Shown one piece after another: positions 1 to 9,320 of a DNA stretch of 64,000 nucleotides. Source of the stretch: Vampirovibrio chlorellavorus (GTDB lineage Bacteria > Cyanobacteriota > Vampirovibrionia > Vampirovibrionales > Vampirovibrionaceae). Each line of letters opens with the position of its first letter. Position 1 is the first letter of the stretch. The translations under genes and the position numbers were made by a program. The stretch is from contig LAPX01000014.1 of NCBI GenBank assembly GCA_001858525.1, forward strand, positions 25,278 through 89,277. The letters are read 5' to 3'. The notes under the pieces are model-generated. The model saw only the letters and a list, made by a program, of their open reading frames with translations. It did not search any database and was not told the origin of the DNA.

Positions 1-2728
1 CCAAAACCAGTTGCAAGGATTTCACCACATCCCGATGGGGAGGCAGACTGTTCATGGCCTTATAAGGACCACTGCCCAGCACTTCTATCTTTTCCGCATC
101 CAGGTGAGCGCCAGCAAACAGGGTGGCCCCCAGACCGCCATGCTCTCGCAAAGCTTCCAAATGCTGCACCAGTTGCCCACCATCCAGCCGGTGCAGGGCA
201 ATGCCCGGATAAATCAGGGAGCGCTTCTGTGGGGAGGACTGCACGTAGTCAAACATGCCCTGCAAGCGTTCCGGATCGGTGGTGTAGGACATAGGACTCA
301 GCGTATCCACCCAGCCGTTCTCAATCCAGGTTTCCCAATCCTGTTGAATGGCTACAATTCGACTTTCCCGGCGCATAGGAAACACCGCCGCCGAAATCTT
401 GATTGTGGGTTTGATACTGCGCAAGCTGCCAGAAACCTGCTGTACAAAGGAGCTGACCTGATAGGTTTTCCAGGCAATCCACAGTTTGGCGGTGTAATCA
501 TCCAGATTGTCAAGGGTTTGACCGGTGGCCCGGTAAAAACGATCCCGACCAACGGCATCATAGCCCATCCGGGTGCCAGCGGTCTGGAAGGGGTAACGAA
601 TGTAATCCAGTTGCAGGCCGTCCACATCGTAACGACTCACAATCTCCCGGTAGACACTCAACAGGTATGTGCGACCCTTTTCACTGGCCGGGTCCAGCCA
701 GAATTCGTTTTGTCGGCCATCCACTTCCAATCCCCCGCCACTATTGCGCAGGGCTTCACTCATTAGGCCATTGTCTGACAAAATGGGGCCAGGGTAGGTG
801 GCGGGCTGACTGATCAAGGGATTATGGCGACGGTTGCCCACAGCAAAAGCCCACACCCAAGCGTGGACTTCCATGCCCAGTCGATGACCCTCTTCCACAG
901 CCACTTTCACGGGATCCCAGCCTTGCACCATGGGGTTATTTTTTAAAATGGCGCTGGGATAAATAGGAAACCCGGCGTTCAGGGTTTCAAAGTAAACAAT
1001 ATTAATGCCAGCCTGATGCAATTTTTGGATTACTTTTTTCAGGCCTTCTGGATTTTGAGCACTGACAATGGTGCCCCGATCCAGCCAAATGGCCCGAGCT
1101 TCCACCCGAGGCGAGTCACTGGTCAAGGCCAGTGCCTTCAGGGTTAACCTGCGGGCTTCCGCATAAGCGTCCAACCCCGCTTGTGTCTGCCCGTTCAGAT
1201 ACAGCGACTCGAATTTGCGCTTGTTTTGATGGGCTTCCCACAGCAACTTGCGAATTTTTTCATCCGGGATTTCCATGGACAGTTGCTTGGCCGTCTCGGT
1301 AGCCTCGTTGATACGCCGCCGGTAATCTTCCAATACCCGCAAATTAAAAGAATACGTGCCATAATCAAACTCTGGGGCAATCACGGAAGCCGCTTCCGGG
1401 TCCAAAAAGCTGAAACGCTTTTGGGGCTGTGCCGGATCACCCGGTTTCTGCTCCGCAGCAGGGGCGCTACCAGTCGCCGCTGGTGCAGCTTGCTCTGGTC
1501 GGCCCAGGATGTTATCCAACACTTCGGTCTCCGCATCCGGAGTCTGGGCAGTAGCACCGGGCTTGGCAGCCGATTTGGCCTCGGCCTGAGCGATTTCCAT
1601 CGTTCGCTGGGCCGTTGGCTGACTGGGGAATAGACTCTCCCGCAAAGCGGCAGGCAGGGTGGCAATAAAACGCTCCGGGGTTTCTTCCAGTGCCAGGGGT
1701 TCCTTCAAGGCCAGGGCTGCCTGCGGGGGAATGGCAGCGTCCGTAGGGGGAACGGCTGGCGTGGAAACCGACTGAGCAGAGGACGGCAGATGAAGTGCAG
1801 GAGGCGGACTTAAGGTCAGCACAGCAACTGGGGGGGCAGAGGCGATGGGTTGGGCTGGCTTGACTGGTTTGTCAGCCACAGGCCCCGCCTGATGAGCAAT
1901 GTCTGGGGTAACTTGCCTTTGGGGAGAGACCGGCCCGTTCAAGGCGGCCATAGGCTGCATGGGATTGACCTTGGTTTGCCCCGCAACAAGCCTGTTTTTA
2001 GTGGTCTTCAGCACCACGGAATCTGGGGGAGCCAAAGGCATGGACTTGGCCAGCGCCATCATCAAAGTAGCCCGTGACAATCGCTGCCCGGACGGCCAGT
2101 TGAGCAAGGCCCCTTTGGAGGTGGTAATCAGGGCCGGATACTGCTCGCCCCAAGTGGCCAAAACCGATTGCCCCAAACCGGGCTGCAAACGCAGCAAGCG
2201 GCTGCCCGCGCGTAGAACATCATCACTGGACTGAGCGGCGCCTTGCCAAAACAGCGGTTGTTCCACAGCCACGGCTTCTGAACCCGTTGGATTCAGGCCG
2301 ATCAACTCCAGCAGGCGTTGGGCAGAGGGGGACAGCGGTAACTGCTCTGGCAATAGCAACAAATGCCCGCCCGCCTGCACATAGCGGTTCAGCATGGCCA
2401 AGGCCGATGCATCCAGCTGACGGCTCAAGGGAACCAGCACATAGGGCGTGGTACTGGGGTTCATGGAAAACAGAAAATCGTCGCCCTTCACCCGGTGCGG
2501 ATGGTAGCCAATCTCTTCCAGCGATTTCAAAAATCGACCCGGCCCACCACCAGTCCCTGCGGACACGCCGGTGTCATAAACGGGCAGCCGTTGAGCGGCC
2601 ATTGCATTCAATTGACTCGATACGTTCAGTTGAAATGCCAGTGACAAGAGTACTAAAATAAAAGTACGGCCTTGACTTTGGCGATTGCGCCAGCCAAATG
2701 CTTGCGTTATGTTCAATTGATGCTTCAC
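1..2728 (-). CDS. GHL10-type glycoside hydrolase-like secreted protein (partial, 3' end off left edge)
   Basis: The minus-strand frame is open from a GTG at 2728 to the window edge (about 909 codons, no stop), so the C-terminus is missing. An N-terminal basic stretch and hydrophobic segment (about residues 20-45) look like a signal peptide or anchor. A small alpha/beta-looking region and a Pro/Ala-rich linker (about 200-350) follow. From about residue 420 on it matches the GHL10/DUF187 family: a stretch reading EARAIWLDRGTIV, then LDYIRYP near residue 705 and WVDTLSPMSYTTDP near 808, typical of this TIM-barrel family. The family is thought to act on cell-envelope glycans; the substrate is unknown. 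The start is uncertain because no ATG with a good ribosome binding site was found. The neighbouring SLH protein and glycosyltransferase fit an envelope role. Confidence 0.8.
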   Translation of the reverse strand, partial: MKHQLNITQAFGWRNRQSQGRTFILVLLSLAFQLNVSSQLNAMAAQRLPVYDTGVSAGTGGGPGRFLKSLEEIGYHPHRVKGDDFLFSMNPSTTPYVLVPLSRQLDASALAMLNRYVQAGGHLLLLPEQLPLSPSAQRLLELIGLNPTGSEAVAVEQPLFWQGAAQSSDDVLRAGSRLLRLQPGLGQSVLATWGEQYPALITTSKGALLNWPSGQRLSRATLMMALAKSMPLAPPDSVVLKTTKNRLVAGQTKVNPMQPMAALNGPVSPQRQVTPDIAHQAGPVADKPVKPAQPIASAPPVAVLTLSPPPALHLPSSAQSVSTPAVPPTDAAIPPQAALALKEPLALEETPERFIATLPAALRESLFPSQPTAQRTMEIAQAEAKSAAKPGATAQTPDAETEVLDNILGRPEQAAPAATGSAPAAEQKPGDPAQPQKRFSFLDPEAASVIAPEFDYGTYSFNLRVLEDYRRRINEATETAKQLSMEIPDEKIRKLLWEAHQNKRKFESLYLNGQTQAGLDAYAEARRLTLKALALTSDSPRVEARAIWLDRGTIVSAQNPEGLKKVIQKLHQAGINIVYFETLNAGFPIYPSAILKNNPMVQGWDPVKVAVEEGHRLGMEVHAWVWAFAVGNRRHNPLISQPATYPGPILSDNGLMSEALRNSGGGLEVDGRQNEFWLDPASEKGRTYLLSVYREIVSRYDVDGLQLDYIRYPFQTAGTRMGYDAVGRDRFYRATGQTLDNLDDYTAKLWIAWKTYQVSSFVQQVSGSLRSIKPTIKISAAVFPMRRESRIVAIQQDWETWIENGWVDTLSPMSYTTDPERLQGMFDYVQSSPQKRSLIYPGIALHRLDGGQLVQHLEALREHGGLGATLFAGAHLDAEKIEVLGSGPYKAMNSLPPHRDVVKSLQLVL

Positions 2729-2819
2729 TTTCTCTTCAATCCGCGCCAGACAAAACAATGCGTTTCCAAAACCATAGTGCCAACAGAGTTTGAAATCGAT
2801 TTCCAGAAGGTTTGCTCAC

Positions 2820-3515
2820 ATGCCGGATGATACAACTCCCATTGAAACCGCTATAAGTATTTTAAAGCAAAAAACGTATCCGCCTGCCAGCCGAATGAAT
2901 GCCATTCTTTATATGTTGGAAAAATTCGAGCCGCAGTGCCTCCCCGTGCTGGAGGAAGTTCTAAACGATTCGGAAGAAGAGCCGGAGGTCAGAAGTGCCG
3001 CCGCATTGGCTTTGGGAAAAGTCGGTGGAGACCGGGCTTTGGACTTGCTCAAGCAAATGGCCAATACCGACGATGCCACCCTCAAAAATTACGCCATGCA
3101 GGCCCTGGGCATGACCGGCCGGGAGGAAACCATTCCCATTCTCCTGAACGCCTTGAAGGATCAGGACAACGCCGTCTTTGCCTCCGCCGCGGAAGCGCTG
3201 GGACAAATCGGCAAGCCGGTGGTGCCCCACCTCATCGACCTGTTGAACAACAGCAAGGCGGAAGATGCCCGTTGTATCGCCGCCTGGCAACTGGGAACCC
3301 TACGCTACACCGAAGCGGTCCCCACGCTGGTGGAAGTCATTCGCACCGATAGCAACACCGAAGTGATGGCCCTAGCCATTTGGGCCTTGGGTGAAATCGG
3401 CTTTGGCCCGCCGGACGTGCTGGAATTGCTTCAGCAACAACGGGCCCATCAGGACCCCACCATTAACAAACGGGCGGAAATGGCCATTAAAAAAATCACC
3501 CGCCACGTCAATTAA
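2820..3515 (+). CDS. HEAT-repeat (PBS lyase-like) protein
   Basis: 231 residues. Repeated helical pairs of about 31 residues carry the HEAT/PBS-lyase pattern, for example VRSAAALALGKVGG, LKNYAMQALGMTG, VFASAAEALGQIG and VMALAIWALGEIG. Such repeats form a curved scaffold for protein binding. In cyanobacteria related proteins attach bilins to phycobiliproteins, but the repeat alone does not show lyase activity. An upstream ATG at 2790 is in frame. I prefer 2820 because AGAAGG lies about 8 bases before it. No signal peptide or membrane segment is seen, so it is probably cytoplasmic. The partner is unknown. Confidence 0.85.
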   Translation: MPDDTTPIETAISILKQKTYPPASRMNAILYMLEKFEPQCLPVLEEVLNDSEEEPEVRSAAALALGKVGGDRALDLLKQMANTDDATLKNYAMQALGMTGREETIPILLNALKDQDNAVFASAAEALGQIGKPVVPHLIDLLNNSKAEDARCIAAWQLGTLRYTEAVPTLVEVIRTDSNTEVMALAIWALGEIGFGPPDVLELLQQQRAHQDPTINKRAEMAIKKITRHVN

Positions 3516-3552
3516 TATTCCGCAGAGCTTTGCTCCCACCGAATTAAACCCA

Positions 3553-3576
3553 GCAATTAGCTGGTTGGCTAATTGC
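3553..3576. repeat. Perfect inverted repeat after the HEAT gene
   Basis: GCAATTAGC, a 6-base loop TGGTTG, then GCTAATTGC gives a perfect 9-bp stem about 40 bases after the HEAT gene stop. No T-run follows on either side, so it is not a standard intrinsic terminator. It could be an operator for the SLH gene at 3639 or an RNA 3'-end stabiliser. Confidence 0.5.
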
Positions 3577-3638
3577 GACAGGCTCAACTTTAGCCAATAC
3601 TAAGCCCATTATTATCAAGCGCAAACGCAACAGGCACC

Positions 3639-5456
3639 ATGAACGGCAGCTGTCCAGACTCCCAAAGCCCCAGCCCTAACAACCGAAAACTCGCCTTTTG
3701 CGGGTTATGGGTGGCTGGCCTCATGCTTTTCAGCGCACAGCCCATGTATGCCGAAACCCAGTGGCGGGACATTCCAGATGACTTCTGGGCCAAATCCGCC
3801 ATTGAAAGCCTGAATGAACGGGGCATCCTCAGCGAAAGCAACGATCAGCGCTTCTATCCCTACCGGCCAATCACCCGAGCCCAATTTGCCAGCATTTTAG
3901 CCAAAAGCCTGCCTCAAAAAGGCATCATTATTACCTCGCCGCATTTTGCCGACATCCCGAAGCATCACTGGGCAGCCCACGATATCCAAACTGTGGTCAG
4001 TCAGGGCTGGATGAGCGGCGTTACCCATCAGCAATTCAGGCCCAACCAGATTTTAACCCAAGGAGAACTATACGCCAGTCTGGGGCAAGCCCAGCAACTG
4101 TCTCTGGACGCAACCCAAGCCGAGACGATTCTAGCCCCCTATCGGGATCAAAATCTGCTGCCAGGTTGGGCCAGAATCCCGGTGGCCCAGGCCATTGCCA
4201 GTGGGCTTACCCTGAGCGAGCGCTCCAAAACCAGACTGTCTCCCAATATCCCGGCCACCCGTGCCAGTGTAGCCGCCTGTGTGGTCAAAGCCATGCAAGC
4301 CGACCTTTACACCCAGACCACACCACAGGAAGCCGTGGCCCCGGCAGCCCCCAACAAACTCGCTTCAGGCAGCACCCACATGGCCCTGACCAAGAGAGCC
4401 CCTTTGGACGTCAGCATTCCGGCCGCCAATGTGGTTGGCCAATTGGCAACTGGAGAGGAACCTGATTCCTGGCAACTCATCCGAGCCGATGGCAAGCGCT
4501 TTCGTCTGGACACCCAAACGCTGAATCTTGCAGACCGGGCGAACTGGCAAGCGGGGCAATCCGTGCGTGTGACCGGGAATCTGGATGCCGTGCGGGGAAC
4601 CGCTGAAGACCCCATTTTAGTAGTGCAAACCTGTTGGCCCCTAGAAACTCTCAACCCTACCCTCACCCCGACTAAAATCAACGCTCCCGCGGTAGAAGCC
4701 CGCCCCCAGGCCACCCAAAATCCCAAGGCAGAAACGGCCTCCGCAGAAAAGACTTTCCCAGAAAAGGCTCCCACAGAAAAAACGCCCCCACAAAGAACTC
4801 CCGAAGTTACGGTGACGGCTCCCGAGTCCTCCACCCCGACTGCCGAAGACACCGAAACACCCCCTGCCCTGTTTGAACCATCTGAAGCCCAAAGTGACAC
4901 TCCGGAAACGGAACAGCCCAATCTTGCGCCACCCGAAGCAACGACTTCCATCCCAGCGTCAGAGCGTGCCATCGCCACCACCCTCCCATTGGAACCCCAA
5001 GCAGCCAACGCTCTCCCTGAAGCGACATCAGAAACGTCGCCTGAAATCAACAAGACTGCACCCGAATTAAAGTTATACTTTCCCAATTTGGCCAATCTGG
5101 TCAGCGATCCCAGTCTGATGCTGGGCGAGGCAGTGGCCCGAGAGGGGCTAACGGGCATAAACCCGCGTCAGGCCGTTGAAGCCATTCTCGGTGGGCCGAC
5201 CGAGTCCGAAAAGCGGTCAGGCTACTTTATGGATCACGATCTCAAACGTCTACGGCTGGACAAGTTCAACCTGAACGAAACGGGATTGGCCAATGTGCAG
5301 CTCTATGCGCCCGGCGATTTTCAGTTCAGCAACAGCAGCGTGCCGGCCCGGCTGGCCGAGCAGATTCGGCGCACCCTGAAGCAATTTGAGGGCATTCAAC
5401 GGGTCAGCGTATCCGTTAAAAACCCAAAAGACAAAGTTCTCTGGATTTCACCATAA
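3639..5456 (+). CDS. S-layer homology (SLH) domain protein with C-terminal GerMN-like domain
   Basis: 605 residues. Residues 13-36 look like a signal peptide ending at PMYA. Three SLH-type units follow (about 40-90, 100-150 and 165-215), with motifs WRDIPDDFWAKSAIESL, FADIPKHHWAAHDIQ and a weaker third. SLH domains bind secondary cell-wall polymers or peptidoglycan and tether the outer layers. Around 270-325 is a small beta-type region. A long Pro/Glu/Thr-rich linker (about 335-475) leads to a C-terminal globular part (about 490-605) with NPRQAVEAILGGPTE, which resembles GerMN domains of spore-germination and envelope lipoproteins; that match is by eye. A terminator at 5484 ends the unit. Confidence 0.85.
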   Translation: MNGSCPDSQSPSPNNRKLAFCGLWVAGLMLFSAQPMYAETQWRDIPDDFWAKSAIESLNERGILSESNDQRFYPYRPITRAQFASILAKSLPQKGIIITSPHFADIPKHHWAAHDIQTVVSQGWMSGVTHQQFRPNQILTQGELYASLGQAQQLSLDATQAETILAPYRDQNLLPGWARIPVAQAIASGLTLSERSKTRLSPNIPATRASVAACVVKAMQADLYTQTTPQEAVAPAAPNKLASGSTHMALTKRAPLDVSIPAANVVGQLATGEEPDSWQLIRADGKRFRLDTQTLNLADRANWQAGQSVRVTGNLDAVRGTAEDPILVVQTCWPLETLNPTLTPTKINAPAVEARPQATQNPKAETASAEKTFPEKAPTEKTPPQRTPEVTVTAPESSTPTAEDTETPPALFEPSEAQSDTPETEQPNLAPPEATTSIPASERAIATTLPLEPQAANALPEATSETSPEINKTAPELKLYFPNLANLVSDPSLMLGEAVAREGLTGINPRQAVEAILGGPTESEKRSGYFMDHDLKRLRLDKFNLNETGLANVQLYAPGDFQFSNSSVPARLAEQIRRTLKQFEGIQRVSVSVKNPKDKVLWISP

Positions 5457-5483
5457 CCCAATAATCCCAATATCTTGATTTCC

Positions 5484-5512
5484 GGCTCCATGCGCTTGCA
5501 TGGGGCCTTTTT
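5484..5512 (+). terminator. Rho-independent terminator after the SLH gene
   Basis: Stem GGCTCCATGC (5484-5493), loop GCTT, stem GCATGGGGCC (5498-5507): 10 pairs including one G-T wobble, followed by TTTTTC. It lies 28 bases after the SLH gene stop. Confidence 0.9.
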
Positions 5513-5593
5513 CTTGATGACCCGATACAGGCTGGCACTAGGCTTCCCCCGGTTATTTCTGGTATAACCGCAACAGTACAAAAGGAAACGCCC

Positions 5594-7222
5594 ATGGCCT
5601 GGCCCCCTGTAATTGACAAAATCAGCCGAAATGAACCCTTGACCGTCAGCCTTATTCTGTTGCTGGCGCTGGGTTTACGACTCATCAATCTGGATGCCAC
5701 CAGCCTGTGGATTGATGAAATTTACTCCCTGATGGTGGCCAACACCCATGTGTACCCCACGCATCTCAATCCAGCCATCCACAGCGCCACCGAATTTTAC
5801 CAGCACTTCCTCAGCTGGCAACCCATGAATCTAGATCGTCTGCTGGCCCTGCTGAAAATTAACGTGCATATGCCGCTTTACTATTTGCTGCTCAACCCCT
5901 GGCTCGACTGGTTCGGTAACAACGCGGTGGGCTTGCGCAGTTTTTCCGCCGTGTGGTCCGCCTTACTCATCCTTCCCGTATTTGGGCTGGGCAAGGCCTT
6001 GGGGGGGCGTCAGGCCGGATACCTGTGCGCTTTGGTCACCGCCTTGTTGCCCTTTCAAATTTACTACGGGCAAGAGGGCCGCATGTACGCCCTGAGCCTG
6101 TTCTGGGCGGGTTGGGCCGGACTGGCCTTTTGGCAAGTGCTCTTTGGAAAACGCCCAGCCTTATGGAGCTGGATTTACGCCCTAGCCGTCAGCGGGGGGA
6201 TGCTGAGCCATTACATGTTCGTCTTTTTTCTGGGCTTTCAGGCCCTATATGCGCTGGTGTTCGGGTGGCAAAGCCAACAGTGGAAGCGCTTGATTTATGC
6301 CATTCCGGCTGTGCTGGCTTTGGGCGCCATTGCCCTGTGGTGGGCCCCGGTGTACCAGCTGCAACAACAAGGGGTGAACGGGGAGTACCACTTCGCCAAG
6401 GGGCTGGTGGGCTGGAGTCGCTATCTCAGCGTGCCATTCTGGCAGCCGCTGGTGGTGGTGGCCGGGGATAATCGTCTCTGCCGACTGATTTACATTCCCC
6501 TCACCCTGTTGCTGTTCCTATTTGCCTATCGGCCCCACAAGGCAGGCCAAGCCAACCTGCGCTTAAGTACCTCCGAAAGCACCTTCGGATACTTGCTGAG
6601 CTGGCTCTGGCTCCCGCTGCTCCTGCAAATCGCCTACGATTTTTTGAAGCACACCCATATTTCCATCATCGATCGCTACGCCATGCTGATTTCTCCGGCC
6701 ATGTGCCTGCTGCTGGGGCTGGCCCTGGCACGATTATGGACACCGCGATCCGATGCCAGCATCGCCTCTCACAAACACGGGGGACGACTGGGGGTCAGCG
6801 TTATTCTATCTGCCCTGCTGATTGTGGCCCTGGCCAACGTGGCTTCCCCCTCCCCCCTTCGGGATGAGCACAATAAGGACGATCATATTCGGGAAAAAAT
6901 CGGGTATTTCCTCACCCAGGTTCAACCCGGCGATTTGATCTTTGTGAATGGGCCACTGGGCGCCCCCAATCTGGCCGCCTTCTACCTCCAGCCAACTCGC
7001 CCACAGCAGCCCATGGTGTACTGGATCAGTCGGTATCAGGGACAACCGGTACCTCTGCCTCCCCCTGACCTGTTTCAACCCTATCAGCGGGTGTGGCTAT
7101 TCCGCCACCGGGCCAATAATGAACGGGGACTGCAAACGGCCAAGGATTACTTAAAATCCATGTACCCTCAGGTCACACAAACCCATGACTGGTTTTTATT
7201 CAGTCAGCAAACTAATCTCTGA
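5594..7222 (+). CDS. Multi-pass membrane glycosyltransferase (GT39/ArnT-like, GT-C fold)
   Basis: 542 residues with about 11-13 hydrophobic segments. Near the N-terminus is the GT-C pattern LGLRLINLDATSLWIDEIYS, whose acidic residue (DE in WIDE) in the first loop is the usual catalytic site of polyprenyl-phosphate sugar transferases. Residue pairs such as YGQEGRMYAL and SHYMFVFF also fit the dolichyl-phosphate-mannose/ArnT superfamily. The C-terminal 130 residues form a soluble domain. It probably transfers a sugar from a lipid carrier to an envelope acceptor on the outer face of the inner membrane; donor and acceptor are unknown. AAGGAA precedes the ATG at 5594. It follows the SLH gene but a terminator separates them. 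Confidence 0.85.
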   Translation: MAWPPVIDKISRNEPLTVSLILLLALGLRLINLDATSLWIDEIYSLMVANTHVYPTHLNPAIHSATEFYQHFLSWQPMNLDRLLALLKINVHMPLYYLLLNPWLDWFGNNAVGLRSFSAVWSALLILPVFGLGKALGGRQAGYLCALVTALLPFQIYYGQEGRMYALSLFWAGWAGLAFWQVLFGKRPALWSWIYALAVSGGMLSHYMFVFFLGFQALYALVFGWQSQQWKRLIYAIPAVLALGAIALWWAPVYQLQQQGVNGEYHFAKGLVGWSRYLSVPFWQPLVVVAGDNRLCRLIYIPLTLLLFLFAYRPHKAGQANLRLSTSESTFGYLLSWLWLPLLLQIAYDFLKHTHISIIDRYAMLISPAMCLLLGLALARLWTPRSDASIASHKHGGRLGVSVILSALLIVALANVASPSPLRDEHNKDDHIREKIGYFLTQVQPGDLIFVNGPLGAPNLAAFYLQPTRPQQPMVYWISRYQGQPVPLPPPDLFQPYQRVWLFRHRANNERGLQTAKDYLKSMYPQVTQTHDWFLFSQQTNL

Positions 7223-7320
7223 AAATCCAATATTCTCAGTATTCTGTTGGGGAATTACGAAGCGACGGATTTATTATGAGGGGGCGAGTGGTATGATTAA
7301 CCTTATGTGTATCCTCATTA

Positions 7321-8331
7321 ATGGTTCAGGTGAGTCTCTTGTCGAAAAATAGTGCTTTCAAACACAAACCCATTCCCTGGATGTATTCCACCGCTGGTGC
7401 CATGGTGGCGGCCGCTATTATGAAACTCAATCCCATCCATCGACGTCTGTCCGAGATGGAAATCCGTAATATTCAGGATTATTTCGACAGCGATTTCATC
7501 AGCCCCAAGCAGCGTCGGAACATCAACAACCTGATGGCCTTTATGATGAGCTACTATCATGCCATCAAACGCCTAGGTAAACTGGGCAAACTGGCCCGCC
7601 AGGATTATTACGCCCTGAACCGGCAAGGCTGTTTTGCCTTGAATGAAATACCCCGTATCGGGGACGCCGGGCTGACCAGCCAGAAAACCCCCTTGCTGAT
7701 TGTACCGGGTCTGAATACCCCGCCCGTATTTTTCCGTGAAATGCACGCCTACTTTACGGCCAAAGGCTACCCGGTGGAAGTGATGTCCTTGCCCGAGAAT
7801 GGCCTGGCCGATGTGGCTACCGCTGCGGCCAAGCTGGAAGAAGAATTAAATTTGCTTAAGAAAAAATGCGCCGCCACCAAGGTGAATGTGGTCGGTCACT
7901 GCCTGGGTGGGGTCATTGCCCATTACTGGCTGCAAACCCAAGCCATACAAACTGGCTCCGTGGCCAATCTGGTCTCTTTAGGCACGGGCTTTTTGGGCGC
8001 CGAAGGGGTGCAAGAGCTAAAAAACTTGTGGATTCCCCGTAATCCGGGCAAACCAGTACCCAAAGTGTTTGACGAGTTAATTCACTGGAACCGCAACATG
8101 GTGCGCACCTCCACCGAGGTGGCCTACCACAGCCTGATCACGGTGTGGGACTTCATGGTGCACTTCCGCAAAGGACTTTTAGAGGCGGCCTCCGATATGC
8201 CTTGCCAAATCAACAACCTGATTTTGGACAACCCGGATATTGATCACCTGACCATTGCCCTGAATCATGAAGTGTTTGAGTACATTGAGCGTATGATTCG
8301 CCCGGGCATCAGCGGGACTCAAACCACCTAG
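7321..8331 (+). CDS. Alpha/beta hydrolase, lipase/PHA-depolymerase-like
   Basis: 336 residues. The nucleophile elbow GHCLGG (in VNVVGHCLGGVIAHYW, near residue 192) and oxyanion segment LLIVPGLNTPPVFF are typical of triacylglycerol lipases and related alpha/beta hydrolases. A Cys sits before the Leu where many lipases have Ser, so the nucleophile may be Cys. LDNPDIDHLTIALNHEVFEY near the C-terminus holds likely acid and His residues. The N-terminal 60 residues are basic without a clear signal peptide. The start is uncertain because ATG 7321, GTG 7330 and TTG 7339 are close together and the AGGTGAG lies within this stretch. The natural ester is unknown. Confidence 0.75.
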   Translation: MVQVSLLSKNSAFKHKPIPWMYSTAGAMVAAAIMKLNPIHRRLSEMEIRNIQDYFDSDFISPKQRRNINNLMAFMMSYYHAIKRLGKLGKLARQDYYALNRQGCFALNEIPRIGDAGLTSQKTPLLIVPGLNTPPVFFREMHAYFTAKGYPVEVMSLPENGLADVATAAAKLEEELNLLKKKCAATKVNVVGHCLGGVIAHYWLQTQAIQTGSVANLVSLGTGFLGAEGVQELKNLWIPRNPGKPVPKVFDELIHWNRNMVRTSTEVAYHSLITVWDFMVHFRKGLLEAASDMPCQINNLILDNPDIDHLTIALNHEVFEYIERMIRPGISGTQTT

Positions 8332-8435
8332 GGCCGCCCGTTTTTCAAACCGCCAAAATGGAACACATCGCTTTCCAGTGAGTCATGGTCTGAAGCAGTT
8401 TTTATTGAACGCATCGGCATTGTGAGGGTTCCAAA

Positions 8436-8711
8436 GTGATGGCCAAAAAACCGGCTGTTTTCATCCCCAACGCGGCAGCAAGCGCTGTCAGTTCTGGCCG
8501 TCTGCCGGTGCCCGCCTATCGATTTTACGTGCCCCAGGACAAGGCCAAGCGCAAAAGCCGAGCCGCCTTTCATCAACATGAATTTTTAAGCGACGTATTT
8601 GCCAGTGACGGGGCCAGTCGTTTTTTCAAAACTTTTTTGCTGCGCTTTTTGTTCGACTCCGGCAAGACCACCTCTGAAGAGTCCGCCACAGGCATGCGCC
8701 TGGCTGCATAA
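8436..8711 (+). CDS. Small hypothetical protein
   Basis: 91 residues from GTG 8436, or 90 from ATG 8439; GAGG at 8424-8427 can serve either. The protein is basic and Ala/Ser-rich at the N-terminus, with SRFFKTFLLRFLFDS near residue 63 that could form an amphipathic helix. No family is recognised and no signal peptide is evident. It lies between the lipase-like gene and the speH leader. Its reality rests on the ribosome binding site and the clean open frame only. Confidence 0.45.
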   Translation: MMAKKPAVFIPNAAASAVSSGRLPVPAYRFYVPQDKAKRKSRAAFHQHEFLSDVFASDGASRFFKTFLLRFLFDSGKTTSEESATGMRLAA

Positions 8712-8782
8712 AAGCCAGGCCCTGTCCTCCCTGCGCCACTCAGAAATAAGAAAAGAGAAAGCCTCTTTTGAGCGGGCTTTTC

Positions 8783-8817
8783 AAGCCTGCCTGATGAATC
8801 AGGCGATTCATCGGCTT
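8783..8817 (+). promoter_or_regulatory. Strong hairpin in the speH leader
   Basis: GATGAATC (8793-8800), loop AGGC, GATTCATC (8805-8812) form a perfect 8-bp stem. AAGCC (8783-8787) and GGCTT (8813-8817) extend it across a 5-base bulge. A competing hairpin, GCCTGAT/ATCAGGC (8789-8804), overlaps it, so two exclusive folds are possible. The structure ends 56 bases before the speH ATG. It has no T-run, so it is not an obvious terminator. Confidence 0.5.
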
Positions 8818-8873
8818 GCAGTGGGCCAGGGAACAGCCGTGTATTTACGCTTAACGCAAAGAGGAATTTGCCC

Positions 8874-9320
8874 ATGACTGATATTCTGGGTCGTCATTTG
8901 TTGGTGGAATTTTACGGTTGCCAGCCCGAAACGCTGGATTCCGTTACGGCCATTGAAACCCACATGAATGCAGCCGCTCTGGCCTGCGGGGCCACCATCG
9001 TGCAATCCACCTTTCATCGCTTTGAGCCGTGGGGGGTGAGCGGGGTGGTGGTCATCTCGGAGTCACATCTGGCCATTCATACCTGGCCAGAGTATGGCTA
9101 TGCCTCCGTGGATCTGTACACCTGCGGCGCTCACGTGGAGCCCTTGGCTGCTTACGAGCACCTGCGATTAATGTTGGGCGCTCAACAGGCGGAAATTCAG
9201 CAGATCCAGCGGGGCAATCTGGGGTACATTCGATCCCTGCAACCATGTCCGTACCCGCTGCCGTCCGACCCCGGCAAGTCCGAGAACCAGAACTTGATAA
9301 AGGGAGGGATCCTCGCATGA
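8874..9320 (+). CDS. speH: S-adenosylmethionine decarboxylase proenzyme, class 1B
   Basis: 148 residues from ATG 8874; GAGGA at 8861-8865 sets this start. The enzyme decarboxylates AdoMet to supply aminopropyl groups for spermidine. It is made as a proenzyme that cleaves itself before a Ser to give the pyruvoyl cofactor. The cleavage motif [15 protein letters not shown] is canonical: Ser64 is the future pyruvoyl, and His69 and Cys84 (in LYTCG) match the family's processing and proton-donor residues. Length fits SpeH. No spermidine synthase or agmatinase gene is seen nearby. Its stop overlaps the start of a paralogue (ATGA at 9317-9320), so the two are translationally coupled. Confidence 0.95.
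   Translation: MTDILGRHLLVEFYGCQPETLDSVTAIETHMNAAALACGATIVQSTFHRFEPWGVSGVVVISESHLAIHTWPEYGYASVDLYTCGAHVEPLAAYEHLRLMLGAQQAEIQQIQRGNLGYIRSLQPCPYPLPSDPGKSENQNLIKGGILA

Noticed and set aside
11..766. Plus-strand open frame of 251 codons at the left edge
   Set aside because: It is the complement of the GHL10 gene, whose minus-strand reading gives clear family motifs.
4307..5158. 283-codon minus-strand frame inside the SLH gene
   Set aside because: It is the complement of the Pro/Glu/Thr-rich linker; Gly/Val/Ser bias without motifs.
9029..9316. Earlier start for the second SpeH-family gene
   Set aside because: It lies inside speH in another frame; ATG 9317 has a strong ribosome binding site and the ATGA overlap.
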